Positions 51,476 to 58,266 of a DNA stretch of 64,000 nucleotides are shown piece by piece (the first letter of the stretch is position 1; each line of letters opens with the position of its first letter). The stretch lies in the NCBI RefSeq assembly GCF_027923225.1, contig NZ_BSDI01000017.1, positions 124,001-188,000 of the forward strand. The letters run 5' to 3'. The notes under the pieces were generated by a model. That model worked only from the letters and a program-made list of their open reading frames with translations. It was not told the origin of the DNA and made no database searches. This DNA is from Phytohabitans aurantiacus (GTDB taxonomy: Bacteria > Actinomycetota > Actinomycetes > Mycobacteriales > Micromonosporaceae). The translations under genes and the position numbers were made by a program.

Positions 51476-51988
51476 ATGATGGCCGGTGACGGTGACTACC
51501 CGATCGTATTCCTCGATGTTGATGGGACGCTGATCCCATTCCGCTCTCGCCCGGCCGGGTCCGCTGTGGTCGCGAACCATTCCCTCGTGTGGGCTGACGG
51601 TGCTTCGGGCAATCCCTTGCTGGATCGGCTTGACCCGGGGGACGGGCGCAGACTTTTGGTCCTGGGTTGCCAGCTGGCATGGGCGACGACCTGGATGGCC
51701 GACGCGAACGACCTCGTGGCGCCACGACTCGGGCTGCCGGAACTACCCGTCGTCGATTTTCCCGATGACGACGAGCCCGAACATGGGCTGCACTGGAAGA
51801 CGCCGTTCCTGACCCGGTTTGCGGCCGGGCGTACCTTCGTGTGGCTCGACGACGAGATCACGGACGTCGACCGGCGATGGGTTCAAGCCCACTACCAGGG
51901 TAAGGCGCTACTGCACCGCGTTGACCCACTCGTCGGCCTTACCGAGGCCGACTTCATTCGGATTCGCCAGTGGCTGGCAGCGCCATAG
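51476..51988 (+). CDS. HAD-like hydrolase protein
   Basis: A 170-residue protein starting MMAGDGDYPIVFLDVDGTLI, the HAD motif I with nucleophile and general-acid aspartates (DVDGT). TFVWLDDEITDVDRRW near 125 could be motif IV (paired Asp). LLVLGCQLAWATTWMADAND suits the strand/helix of motif II. Length is shorter than most phosphatases, with no clear cap. The biological substrate is unknown. Start uncertain; 51449 is also possible. No neighbours in operon. Confidence 0.6.
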   Translation: MMAGDGDYPIVFLDVDGTLIPFRSRPAGSAVVANHSLVWADGASGNPLLDRLDPGDGRRLLVLGCQLAWATTWMADANDLVAPRLGLPELPVVDFPDDDEPEHGLHWKTPFLTRFAAGRTFVWLDDEITDVDRRWVQAHYQGKALLHRVDPLVGLTEADFIRIRQWLAAP

Positions 51989-52064
51989 CAGTCGATGATC
52001 GGATTAACTCTCATGCCGCCGATGGTGGGTTGCGGAGCGACTGGAACGTCGACGACCCTACTGT

Positions 52065-52376
52065 TCAGTCGTCTTCGATGTATCCGGTGGTGGGGTCAAC
52101 GATGTTCAGGAAGCCGCGGATGTGCTCCGTGTGCTCGGCAAGCGACAGGTTCGGGGTCGGGCTCACGCCGAATCCGTAGCCGGGGTTCGGCCCGCTAAGC
52201 CACGTGTAGTCGGTGCCGCTGAACTCGTTCGAGCGGAGGACGAACATCTCTCCATCGACTTCGAGTGTGAGTGACGTGGCGTCGGCCGTACCTTCGGTTT
52301 CGGGGCGCAGGCCGGGCACGGCCTCGGGGCGGACCTCCCGGTCGCCGTCGCTGTTGTCTGGGTAGATCGTCTTCAC
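52065..52376 (-). CDS. Small acidic hypothetical protein
   Basis: A 103-residue acidic protein. LTLEVDGEMFVLRSNEFSGT, DYTWLSGPNPGYGFGV and EHTEHIRGFLNIVDPTTGYI look like a compact alpha/beta domain similar to small actinobacterial hypotheticals, some near toxin-like genes. ATG 52376 has no obvious ribosome site but the N-terminal 30 residues are plausible. No toxin gene is adjacent. Function unknown. Confidence 0.55.
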   Translation of the reverse strand: MKTIYPDNSDGDREVRPEAVPGLRPETEGTADATSLTLEVDGEMFVLRSNEFSGTDYTWLSGPNPGYGFGVSPTPNLSLAEHTEHIRGFLNIVDPTTGYIEDD

Positions 52377-52468
52377 GCAATCATCATCGCTGGTCTGCCT
52401 GCCCGGCGTCCGGATCTGCCGTGTGCAGTTCAGGGCTGGTTGCTGTCGCCGGGCTAGAGTCGCGGGTC

Positions 52469-52951
52469 ATGACTTCGCAGCTGCTTCGCTTGGCGGCCTA
52501 CGGTGTGTGCGTGAGCGATGGTCGGATGCTGTTGGCTCGGTATGTCTCGCCGGACGCGACGCAGCGGCATTGGACGCTGCCGGGTGGCAAGGTCGAGCAT
52601 GCGGAGGACCCGTACGACGCCGTCGTGCGAGAGGTGTGTGAAGAGACCGGGTACGTCGTTGAGGTGGAGCGTCTTCTTGGTGTCGACTCTCGGACCTGGC
52701 ATGTGGCCTGGGCGGGGCCTTCAGGTGGCGAGTTGCACAGTGTGGGCGTCTTCTATGGCGTTGGTATCAAGGGCGGCGAGTTGCGCAGCGAGGTCAGTGG
52801 CTCGACTGACCTCGCTGCCTGGATTCCTGTGTCCGAGGTCGGGCAGCTCGAACGGGCCGTCATCATTGACATCGCTTGGGAGATGTACCGCACTCGGCCG
52901 GCGAGTGGTCACGTCGATCCGGTCGCGGTTGGTGGTCTGCTGCGCTATTAG
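52469..52951 (+). CDS. NUDIX hydrolase
   Basis: A 160-residue NUDIX protein. The box is complete: GGKVEHAEDPYDAVVREVCE then ETGYVVE fits GX5EX7REUXEEXGU. Flanking strands MLLARYVSPDATQRHWTLPG and ELHSVGVFYGVGI match the fold. It hydrolyses a nucleoside diphosphate linked to another group, using Mg2+; the substrate is not known. Start ATG 52469, after CGCGGGTC. Confidence 0.9.
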   Translation: MTSQLLRLAAYGVCVSDGRMLLARYVSPDATQRHWTLPGGKVEHAEDPYDAVVREVCEETGYVVEVERLLGVDSRTWHVAWAGPSGGELHSVGVFYGVGIKGGELRSEVSGSTDLAAWIPVSEVGQLERAVIIDIAWEMYRTRPASGHVDPVAVGGLLRY

Positions 52952-53118
52952 CCACCTCCACGCTGGTTGGACAGATGTTTCGGTGACGTCGAGAAACCCA
53001 AGATCGACTCACTGTCATGCCGCGTCGTGCGCAATCGACGGAACCTGGGTCGTCACGTTCGATGCTTGGCTCTGGTTGCTTGGTGCACGCATCGCCCGGA
53101 TCAGCGCGGCGTCCTCGA

Positions 53119-53283
53119 TCAGGAGGCCCGGCCGTCCGCGCACCTCGCGCCGCTGTTGTTTCCACCAGCCGGGTCCTTGCCCTCGTCGTAGCAAGCCTCT
53201 TGGAAGTCGCTACCGCAAGAGCATTCAGTGCCTATCGGTGTCCGGTGCTGGTGGTGGCCGAGGTGTCCGGGACGCTTGCGCAT
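53119..53283 (-). CDS. 54-residue SEC-C motif ORF
   Basis: ATG 53283 opens MRKRPGHLGHHQHRTPIGTE then CSCGSDFQEACYDEGKD and a Gly/Asn-rich tail. CXCGSX5C is the SEC-C zinc motif that usually ends larger proteins such as SecA. Here it stands alone and may be the tail of a lost gene. No ribosome site is evident. Confidence 0.35.
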   Translation of the reverse strand: MRKRPGHLGHHQHRTPIGTECSCGSDFQEACYDEGKDPAGGNNSGARCADGRAS

Positions 53284-53370
53284 CAGCAGGGGCTCGCTGC
53301 GCGCAGTCCGCGCACCCGCGAGGCGCAGGGCTGATCGTGAGCGGGCCGCGCGAGTCGCGGTCTGGCGGGA

Positions 53371-53481
53371 TCAGAGCAGCGCGTACTCGACCATCGACGC
53401 CGCCGCTGCAGCGGCTTGCCAGGCCAGCAACGTAGCTGCCGCGGCGGCTACGACGATGACGAGTCGTTTGACGGTACGCAT
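53371..53481 (-). CDS. 36-residue Ala-rich membrane/secreted peptide
   Basis: GGGAGG lies six bases before ATG 53481. The peptide MRTVKRLVIVVAAAAATLLA then WQAAAAASMVEYALL has a basic start and a hydrophobic helix, then stop. The ribosome site is one of the best in the window, which supports translation. It shares a pattern with the 35-residue peptide at 54938 (basic start, hydrophobic run, LAW, Ala-rich). Function unknown. Confidence 0.5.
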   Translation of the reverse strand: MRTVKRLVIVVAAAAATLLAWQAAAAAASMVEYALL

Positions 53482-53601
53482 GTTGGGCCTCCCTTGAATC
53501 AGCGGCATCGCGTGCCACGTGACCGTTCATCCTTGCTGACCTTCCGGCCGGCGGGAATGGTCCATCCAGCCACATTGAGCTGTTTCAACTTGAGAGCTGC
53601 T

Positions 53602-53793
53602 CTACTGCACCAGGGCCGTCTTGCCAAGAACAGGGCCCCACGTAGCCGATCCGGAAGCTTGCCCCGGGTGGTCGTCCATTCGAATAACCTGGGTTCTTCC
53701 GTCCCAAGGTCCGCCGCGCAACCGCACTTCGGTATGGTCGCTTTTCGTCGCCTTCGCCGATCCCGGCGGCCCTTGCACACTTCGGCCAGCCAA
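53602..53793 (-). CDS. 63-residue hypothetical protein
   Basis: The frame reads DHTEVRLRGGPWDGRTQVIR then MDDHPGQASGSATWGPVLGK and ends in ALVQ. The RLRGGPWDGRTQ stretch resembles short actinobacterial hypotheticals with an L-X-G-G-P-X-D-G motif. Start uncertain (TTG 53793 or GTG 53778), with no good ribosome site. Another frame downstream looks protein-like (LKLKQLNVAGWTIPAGRKVS), so this may be a frameshifted longer gene. Confidence 0.4.
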   Translation of the reverse strand: MAGRSVQGPPGSAKATKSDHTEVRLRGGPWDGRTQVIRMDDHPGQASGSATWGPVLGKTALVQ

Positions 53794-53859
53794 GGGAATT
53801 GCTCATCCAAGATCAGGTGCGATCGTCTGCCGCCGACCGCTCGAATCGGTGGTGTGCTG

Positions 53860-54624
53860 TCACGCTCGGTCCGGCGATGGATGGTGAAGTAGGTCGATCG
53901 CTCGCTTGGCCGCTTCGAGTTCTTCCTTAGTGAGTGTGGAGGTCAGCTGGCTGAGCCGAGTCCGCGCGGCTGTGGTGTCACCGAGCCGGATGCGGGTGAA
54001 CACTGCCGTCAGGGCTGGCGCCGGGTCGTGGATTGACGGATGGGCCGCCTGCTGCTGCGCGGCGGCCAGCAGTCCGGCCGGCGAGGATGTGGTGTTCCAG
54101 AAGGCCACTGCCCTGTCTCTCACAGCTGTCCACAACTCCTGTGCGTCGTCCTCGACGCATTGGCGGCCGCGCCCCGTGTCGATCCCTCCGCGCATGAGCA
54201 ACCCGCCTGAACGCGACCAGACCTCACCGCTGGTTTCCCACAGCGCAGCCGTGGACTGCTTCAGTGTCCGCGCCCACCGCAGCCTGGGTACCAACCTCAC
54301 GGGTACGTAGGGCACCGAGGTGCCCCACACGATCGTCACAGCCGCACCCTTCACCGGCTGCAGCGACCACATGCTGGTGTGCTCACCATCGACCCGCCGC
54401 ACCCACACTCGCTCACGCACCTGCTCAAACCCAAGCGACGACGGCGAGAGAACACCCTCAATGATCGAGTACACCTCGGCCATGGGCACAAAGGTTGGCT
54501 CGCCGTAGCGTCGGTGCCGCTCCCGCCACACCTCGCGCCGATGTTCCCCATCATCATCCAGTGCCGGCGACCCAGCCTGATCCGGTGACGACTGCACCCA
54601 GCCATCTTGCCGCGCCACAGCCAC
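53860..54624 (-). CDS. Hypothetical protein, DUF4304-like core
   Basis: A 254-residue soluble protein. The region 48-130 (MAEVYSIIEGVLSPSSLGFE, VRRVDGEHTSMWSLQPVKGA, VTIVWGTSVPYVP) has the helix-strand-strand pattern seen in DUF4304-type proteins, but the match is loose. The C-terminal third is helical (LLAAAQQQAAHPSIHDPAPA, LTKEELEAAKRAIDLL). GTG 54624 is used, with GAGG upstream; ATG 54483 would drop the acidic N-terminus. It lies between the two small peptide genes. Function unknown. Confidence 0.6.
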   Translation of the reverse strand: MAVARQDGWVQSSPDQAGSPALDDDGEHRREVWRERHRRYGEPTFVPMAEVYSIIEGVLSPSSLGFEQVRERVWVRRVDGEHTSMWSLQPVKGAAVTIVWGTSVPYVPVRLVPRLRWARTLKQSTAALWETSGEVWSRSGGLLMRGGIDTGRGRQCVEDDAQELWTAVRDRAVAFWNTTSSPAGLLAAAQQQAAHPSIHDPAPALTAVFTRIRLGDTTAARTRLSQLTSTLTKEELEAAKRAIDLLHHPSPDRA

Positions 54625-54937
54625 CGACCTCTACGTGAACCTTCCCCCTGTGTACCTCCGGGAACGACGGTTCACCCGGGCCACCCGAGCCGCGTGAGCA
54701 GCGCGTCTACCGAGCTGTCGGCTCCTGAGGCCGCAGACCCAGGCGCCTTCTACGGCATAGGTCCACCTTGCCGCCGATCCTTTCTACATCCTGATCTAGC
54801 CGATGACAGTGCGTGTTCGGTCCTCCAGGCTCTGACGGACGGGGTAGGCACGCTGGTGTATCTGGCCGTCGGGACCACGTTCCTGCGGGCGCTGGAAAGG
54901 TCGGACTCGTGACGCCCCGACCTTCCCAGCTTCACGG
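54625..54937. other. Gap with only protein scraps
   Basis: 313 bp. A plus-strand frame near 54825-54912 reads LQALTDGVGTLVYLAVGTTF then LRALERSDS, a possible membrane-helix tail, but has no start or partner. No hairpin or operator stands out. Confidence 0.4.
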
Positions 54938-55045
54938 CTACCAGCAGATTCCACCGGCAACGGCGGCCGACGCGGAACCCACCCACGCGAGCATCCCGAC
55001 GGTGACAGCCGCTACCGCGGTCGCGATGATTCGCCAACGAAGCAT
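54938..55045 (-). CDS. 35-residue secreted/membrane peptide
   Basis: ATG 55045 follows GAAAGG (about ten bases upstream). The peptide MLRWRIIATAVAAVTVGMLA then WVGSASAAVAGGICW is a complete signal-peptide-like sequence with an ASA cleavage site and a short mature end containing one Cys. Compare the peptide at 53371. It may be a small secreted signal or a membrane peptide; function unknown. Confidence 0.5.
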   Translation of the reverse strand: MLRWRIIATAVAAVTVGMLAWVGSASAAVAGGICW

Positions 55046-55259
55046 TGTGGAACCAACCTTTCATTTCCTCGGTCTGAAAGAAACGCCATCGTAGCGTCGG
55101 ACGGTTTCATTACAGCTTCAGCCGAAGACGATGCCAGCGGACACGAAGAAATCGAAATCGGCGGACAGATCGCTCCGGGCTGGCGGACACAAGAACTCCG
55201 GGTCAATGGGGGAGTGGTGTAGCGGAGCCGTCGGGCGGAATCTTCGGTCTTTCTGCAGC

Positions 55260-56018
55260 TCAATGCCGGATTACTCGCCTCGTGCGGAGCTCGTTCAGGC
55301 ATGCCCGGGCAGCGCAAGGCGCACGTGGACCCTTGACTCGCCGGTGCCGTCCCAGGTGCACCAGCGTGGCGTTCGGCCAGTTGTCGACCATCCGGTCGCA
55401 GGAGGCTTGGCCGCAGTGTGAGGAGCCGTTGTCCACGACCCAGAACACTCGTCGTGCTGAGGCGTACGGCTCGGCTGTCATGACCTGCTCGACCAGGGCG
55501 GCGAACGGTGCGATGCCGGTGGTTGGCGCGCATCGGCTGATCACGGTGCCGGGGTGCACGTCCAGGGCGGTCAGGCAGGCCAGCGCGCCGCCGCGGTCGT
55601 ACTCGTGCTCGACGCGCATGCGCCGGGTCAGGCCGGTTGCCAGGGTGGGGTGGCAGCGGCAGCGGGCCTGGATCGAGGTCTTCTCGTCGGCGCTAATCAC
55701 ATAGTCGCCGTCGCCGAGCGGTTCGCCCTGCCAGAGGCCGGCGTAGAGGTCCAGCACCGTGCTGGCCTTGACGGTGAAGTCCGGATCTCGAGGGAAGATC
55801 CACGAGCGGTGGCGCCAGGGTTGGATCGCGTCGGCGGCCAGCCAGCGGGCCACCGTGGAGGCCGAGATGTCCTGCGCGATGCCGGCGCAGACGGCCTCGT
55901 CGGCCAGGTCCGCGGCGCTCCACCGCGACAGCGGAACACCATGCACGGCCGGCAGCTCACACGCCAAACACGCCGCACCCGGATCGGGCACTATCGGAGG
56001 CTGTGCCCAAGCCGCCAC
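55260..56018 (-). pseudogene. IS630-family transposase remnant
   Basis: The frame has LACELPAVHGVPLSRWSAAD, VARWLAADAIQPWRHRSWIF, YVISADEKTSIQARCRCHPT (first catalytic Asp), and VFWVVDNGSSHCGQASCDRM (second Asp), the order of IS630-type DDE transposases. The N-terminal HTH part is absent, and after WPNATLVHLGRH the frame departs from the expected H-A-S-W-L-N-Q-V-E segment with the last acidic residue, indicating a frameshift. No terminal inverted repeats were seen. An inactive element. Confidence 0.8.
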
Positions 56019-56353
56019 CAGAGTCGACCAAGACCAGCCTGCGCCAACGCTTGACCCGCCACGCCGAACAGCGATGGCCGGCCCTGACCGCGATTCACGT
56101 GCGCTGCTACGGCGTCTTCGCCTACATCGCTGGACAGCTACCCGGCGGCATCACCCTGCCGCTATGCCGGCTACGGTACGGCGGATCGGCCAGCACCTGG
56201 GGCTTCGCGATCTACCTGGCCAGCCGCGACGGCTACGAAAACTCGATACTGCCCAGCGGACTACACGCCGGCAGCCCCGAACAAGCCCTCGACTGCGCCT
56301 GCGGCCTCTACCTCAACGACCCCACCGCCTGGACCCAACCCCCGACGAACTAA
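56003..56353 (+). CDS. IS-associated conserved hypothetical protein
   Basis: A 116-residue protein starting at GTG 56003, overlapping the transposase remnant start by 16 bp. HVRCYGVFAYIAGQLPGGIT, LCRLRYGGSASTWGFAIYLA, SRDGYENSILPSGLHAGSPE and ALDCACGLYLNDPTAW match a small protein family I recognise from beside actinobacterial IS elements; function unknown. The frame is intact. No ribosome site stands out. Confidence 0.65.
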   Translation: MPKPPPESTKTSLRQRLTRHAEQRWPALTAIHVRCYGVFAYIAGQLPGGITLPLCRLRYGGSASTWGFAIYLASRDGYENSILPSGLHAGSPEQALDCACGLYLNDPTAWTQPPTN

Positions 56354-56377
56354 CGACGAGGGGCACTTAGCATCCGG

Positions 56378-56611
56378 TTATCGCGCCTGGAGCTCGTATT
56401 CAGCGATCACGGACTTAGCGATCTCGTGGTCGGTGTCGGCCAGCGCCGCGCCGGAGACGCCGAGGGCTCCGACCACCGTCGCGTCCTGCGTGAGCAGCAC
56501 CCCGCCCGCGTACGGAACGAGGGAGCCCCCCGACCGAAGTTGCATGCCCATGCCGAAGCCGGGCGCGCCGGACCGGATCACGGGATTGAACAGGTTCGTG
56601 TCGATACGCAA
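56378..56611 (-). pseudogene. GlcG/HbpS (heme-binding DUF336) gene fragment
   Basis: The frame codes for 77 residues ending SLVPYAGGVLLTQDATVVGA then LGVSGAALADTDHEIAKSVI, the C-terminal half of GlcG/HbpS family proteins, which bind heme or act in glycolate metabolism. The N-terminal half (about 60 residues) is missing. An ATG at 56611 is probably fortuitous. Likely a 5'-deleted remnant beside the IS630 remnant. Confidence 0.65.
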
Positions 56612-56672
56612 CGCCCGAGCCCGCCTGAGTCACACTCAAGCGGTCCTCGACCGAAACCTGAGCCATCACACC

Positions 56673-56701
56673 TTGACGTACATCGATGGCTATCGCATTG
56701 T
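56673..56701 (+). promoter_or_regulatory. Candidate leaderless sigma-70 promoter
   Basis: TTGACG (56673-56678), a 17-bp spacer and CATTGT (56696-56701). The predicted transcript start falls on the A of ATG 56708, which would give a leaderless mRNA. The -10 box is weak (3 of 6 matches). Confidence 0.4.
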
Positions 56702-56707
56702 CGGTAC

Positions 56708-57844
56708 ATGTCAGGCGTGCGCTCCACCGTGGCCCGTCGTCTGCTGCCGGGTCTCCTGGCAGCCATCCTCCTGCCCGCGGTCGCGTTCGCCGCGATCGTC
56801 GTCGTGGCCGTGCCCGGCGCGGGCGCCGGCACCATGCTGGGTGCCCTGACCACGTCGCCGCCGACGTCACCGACCCCGCCGGTCACACCGAGCACGCCCG
56901 GCACCTCGCCCTTCCCGCCGACCGCGCCGACCGACCTGGCGGCCACCGCCGTCACGACCACGTCGGTGACGCTCACCTGGACGCCGTCGCAGCGGGGCTG
57001 TTGCGAGATCGTCGGCTACGACATCTTCTACATCCCGGCGTTCTACGACGTCGGCTACCACCACCAGGTCGGCAACGTCACGACCACGACGATCACGGCG
57101 AACATCTCGCGTGCCCGGCAGTACAGCTTCGTGGTGTCCGCGCGCGACTCGATGGGCCGCCGCTCGGCCTCCTCGAACCAGCTTGTGGTCGTCACGCCGA
57201 GCACTGACACGGGGCCGGACACCACGCCGCCGACCACCCCGCCCGGCTTCACGCTGGTCAGCCAGACCGCGCTGACGGCCCAGCTGTCCTGGTCGCCGGC
57301 ATCCGACAACGTGGCGGTGACCGGCTACGAGGTTTACCGCTTCGACGGGGTCTTCGTCTCCACGCTGCTCGCCACCGTCACCGGCACCAGCGCTGGGGTG
57401 CCGCTGGGCCCGGGGCGCAACCAGTTCTACGTGCGGGCCCGGGACGCGGCTGGCAACGTGTCGATCGCGACCGCCGCCATCAACGTGGTCGGCGCGACGA
57501 ACCCGCCGGAGACGCCGGGGCAGTGCCTGGTCACGTATACGAACACGTCGCAGTGGCGGGGCGGCTTTGTGGCCTCGGTGACGATCCGCAACACGAGCCC
57601 GTCCGCGGCGGTCAACGGCTGGATGCTCCGGTTCGCGTACCTCGGCGACCAGCGGGTGGTCACCGCTTGGGGCGCCCGGGTCACGCAGGACAACGCGGTG
57701 GTCACGGCCGAGAACGCGGACTGGAACAGGACGATCCCGGTCGGCGGGAGCGTCACGTTGGGCATCTACGGTTCGTGGAGCGCCAGCAACCCGGCGCCGA
57801 CGGCCTTCACGCTCAACGGGACGAGCTGCGTCGTCGGGAGCTGA
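56708..57844 (+). CDS. Secreted FN3-FN3-CBM2 protein without catalytic domain
   Basis: A 378-residue secreted protein. The signal peptide is VARRLLPGLLAAILLPAVAF; a Pro/Thr/Ser linker follows. Two fibronectin type III domains (about 75-165 with VTTTSVTLTWTPSQ, and about 185-265 with LSWSPASDNVAVTGYEVYRF) are followed by a family 2 carbohydrate-binding module (about 275-378) with the usual order of Trp and Cys (CLVTYTNTSQWRGGFVASVT, NGWMLRFAYLGDQRV, CVVGS). CBM2 binds cellulose or xylan. There is no hydrolase domain, unlike most CBM2 proteins, so a polysaccharide-binding or adhesive role is likely. ATG 56708 sits at the predicted transcript start. Confidence 0.88.
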   Translation: MSGVRSTVARRLLPGLLAAILLPAVAFAAIVVVAVPGAGAGTMLGALTTSPPTSPTPPVTPSTPGTSPFPPTAPTDLAATAVTTTSVTLTWTPSQRGCCEIVGYDIFYIPAFYDVGYHHQVGNVTTTTITANISRARQYSFVVSARDSMGRRSASSNQLVVVTPSTDTGPDTTPPTTPPGFTLVSQTALTAQLSWSPASDNVAVTGYEVYRFDGVFVSTLLATVTGTSAGVPLGPGRNQFYVRARDAAGNVSIATAAINVVGATNPPETPGQCLVTYTNTSQWRGGFVASVTIRNTSPSAAVNGWMLRFAYLGDQRVVTAWGARVTQDNAVVTAENADWNRTIPVGGSVTLGIYGSWSASNPAPTAFTLNGTSCVVGS

Positions 57845-57852
57845 CCGCCGGG

Positions 57853-57954
57853 TTACGGCACCAGGACGGTCTTGCCCGTGAACGGCCGGACCGTGACCTC
57901 GACCCGTACCGCGCCGGCGTCCACGAGCGCGATCAGCGTGGCGAGCTCGGCCGG
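57853..57954 (-). pseudogene. Tail of a quinone oxidoreductase gene
   Basis: The frame ends AELATLIALVDAGAVRVEVT then VRPFTGKTVLVP, the C-terminus of a zinc-free medium-chain dehydrogenase, with some internal residues missing (the usual helix between the strand and the G-K-X-V-L tail is shortened). The rest of the gene is not present upstream. Confidence 0.6.
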
Positions 57955-58266
57955 GTCGTTGCGGGCCCGCGAACCCTCGCCACCGGCAGCGCCGCAATCA
58001 TCCCGTCCACCGCGCGGCGAGGTCCCGATGGCCGACAGACTTGACAAGCGCAGCCATCGCCTTGGGGCAGGCACCCTGTCGTGGCGGACTGGCCGTCGTG
58101 CGACCGGAAACCAGTACACCGGCGCGGCGCCCGGCACAGATCGGCCAGCCGTCGAGCGCCTCGAGCTCGTTGTCGCGGATCCGATAGGGGCGAGCAAAAT
58201 GTCATAGACGGCGTTCTATTCTTGGGTGCGAACGTTGACCGACCTACCGGGCGGGCGGGGATACGT
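57955..58266. other. Gap upstream of the STAND regulator
   Basis: 312 bp. The plus-strand frame of the next gene stays open here, but its translation is Arg-rich and not protein-like. No clear promoter was identified. Confidence 0.4.

Noticed and set aside
53371..53481. Resemblance of the peptide end (VEYALL) to the Flp pilin motif
   Set aside because: In Flp pilins this motif precedes a hydrophobic helix; here it follows one and the protein ends. No tad genes are nearby.
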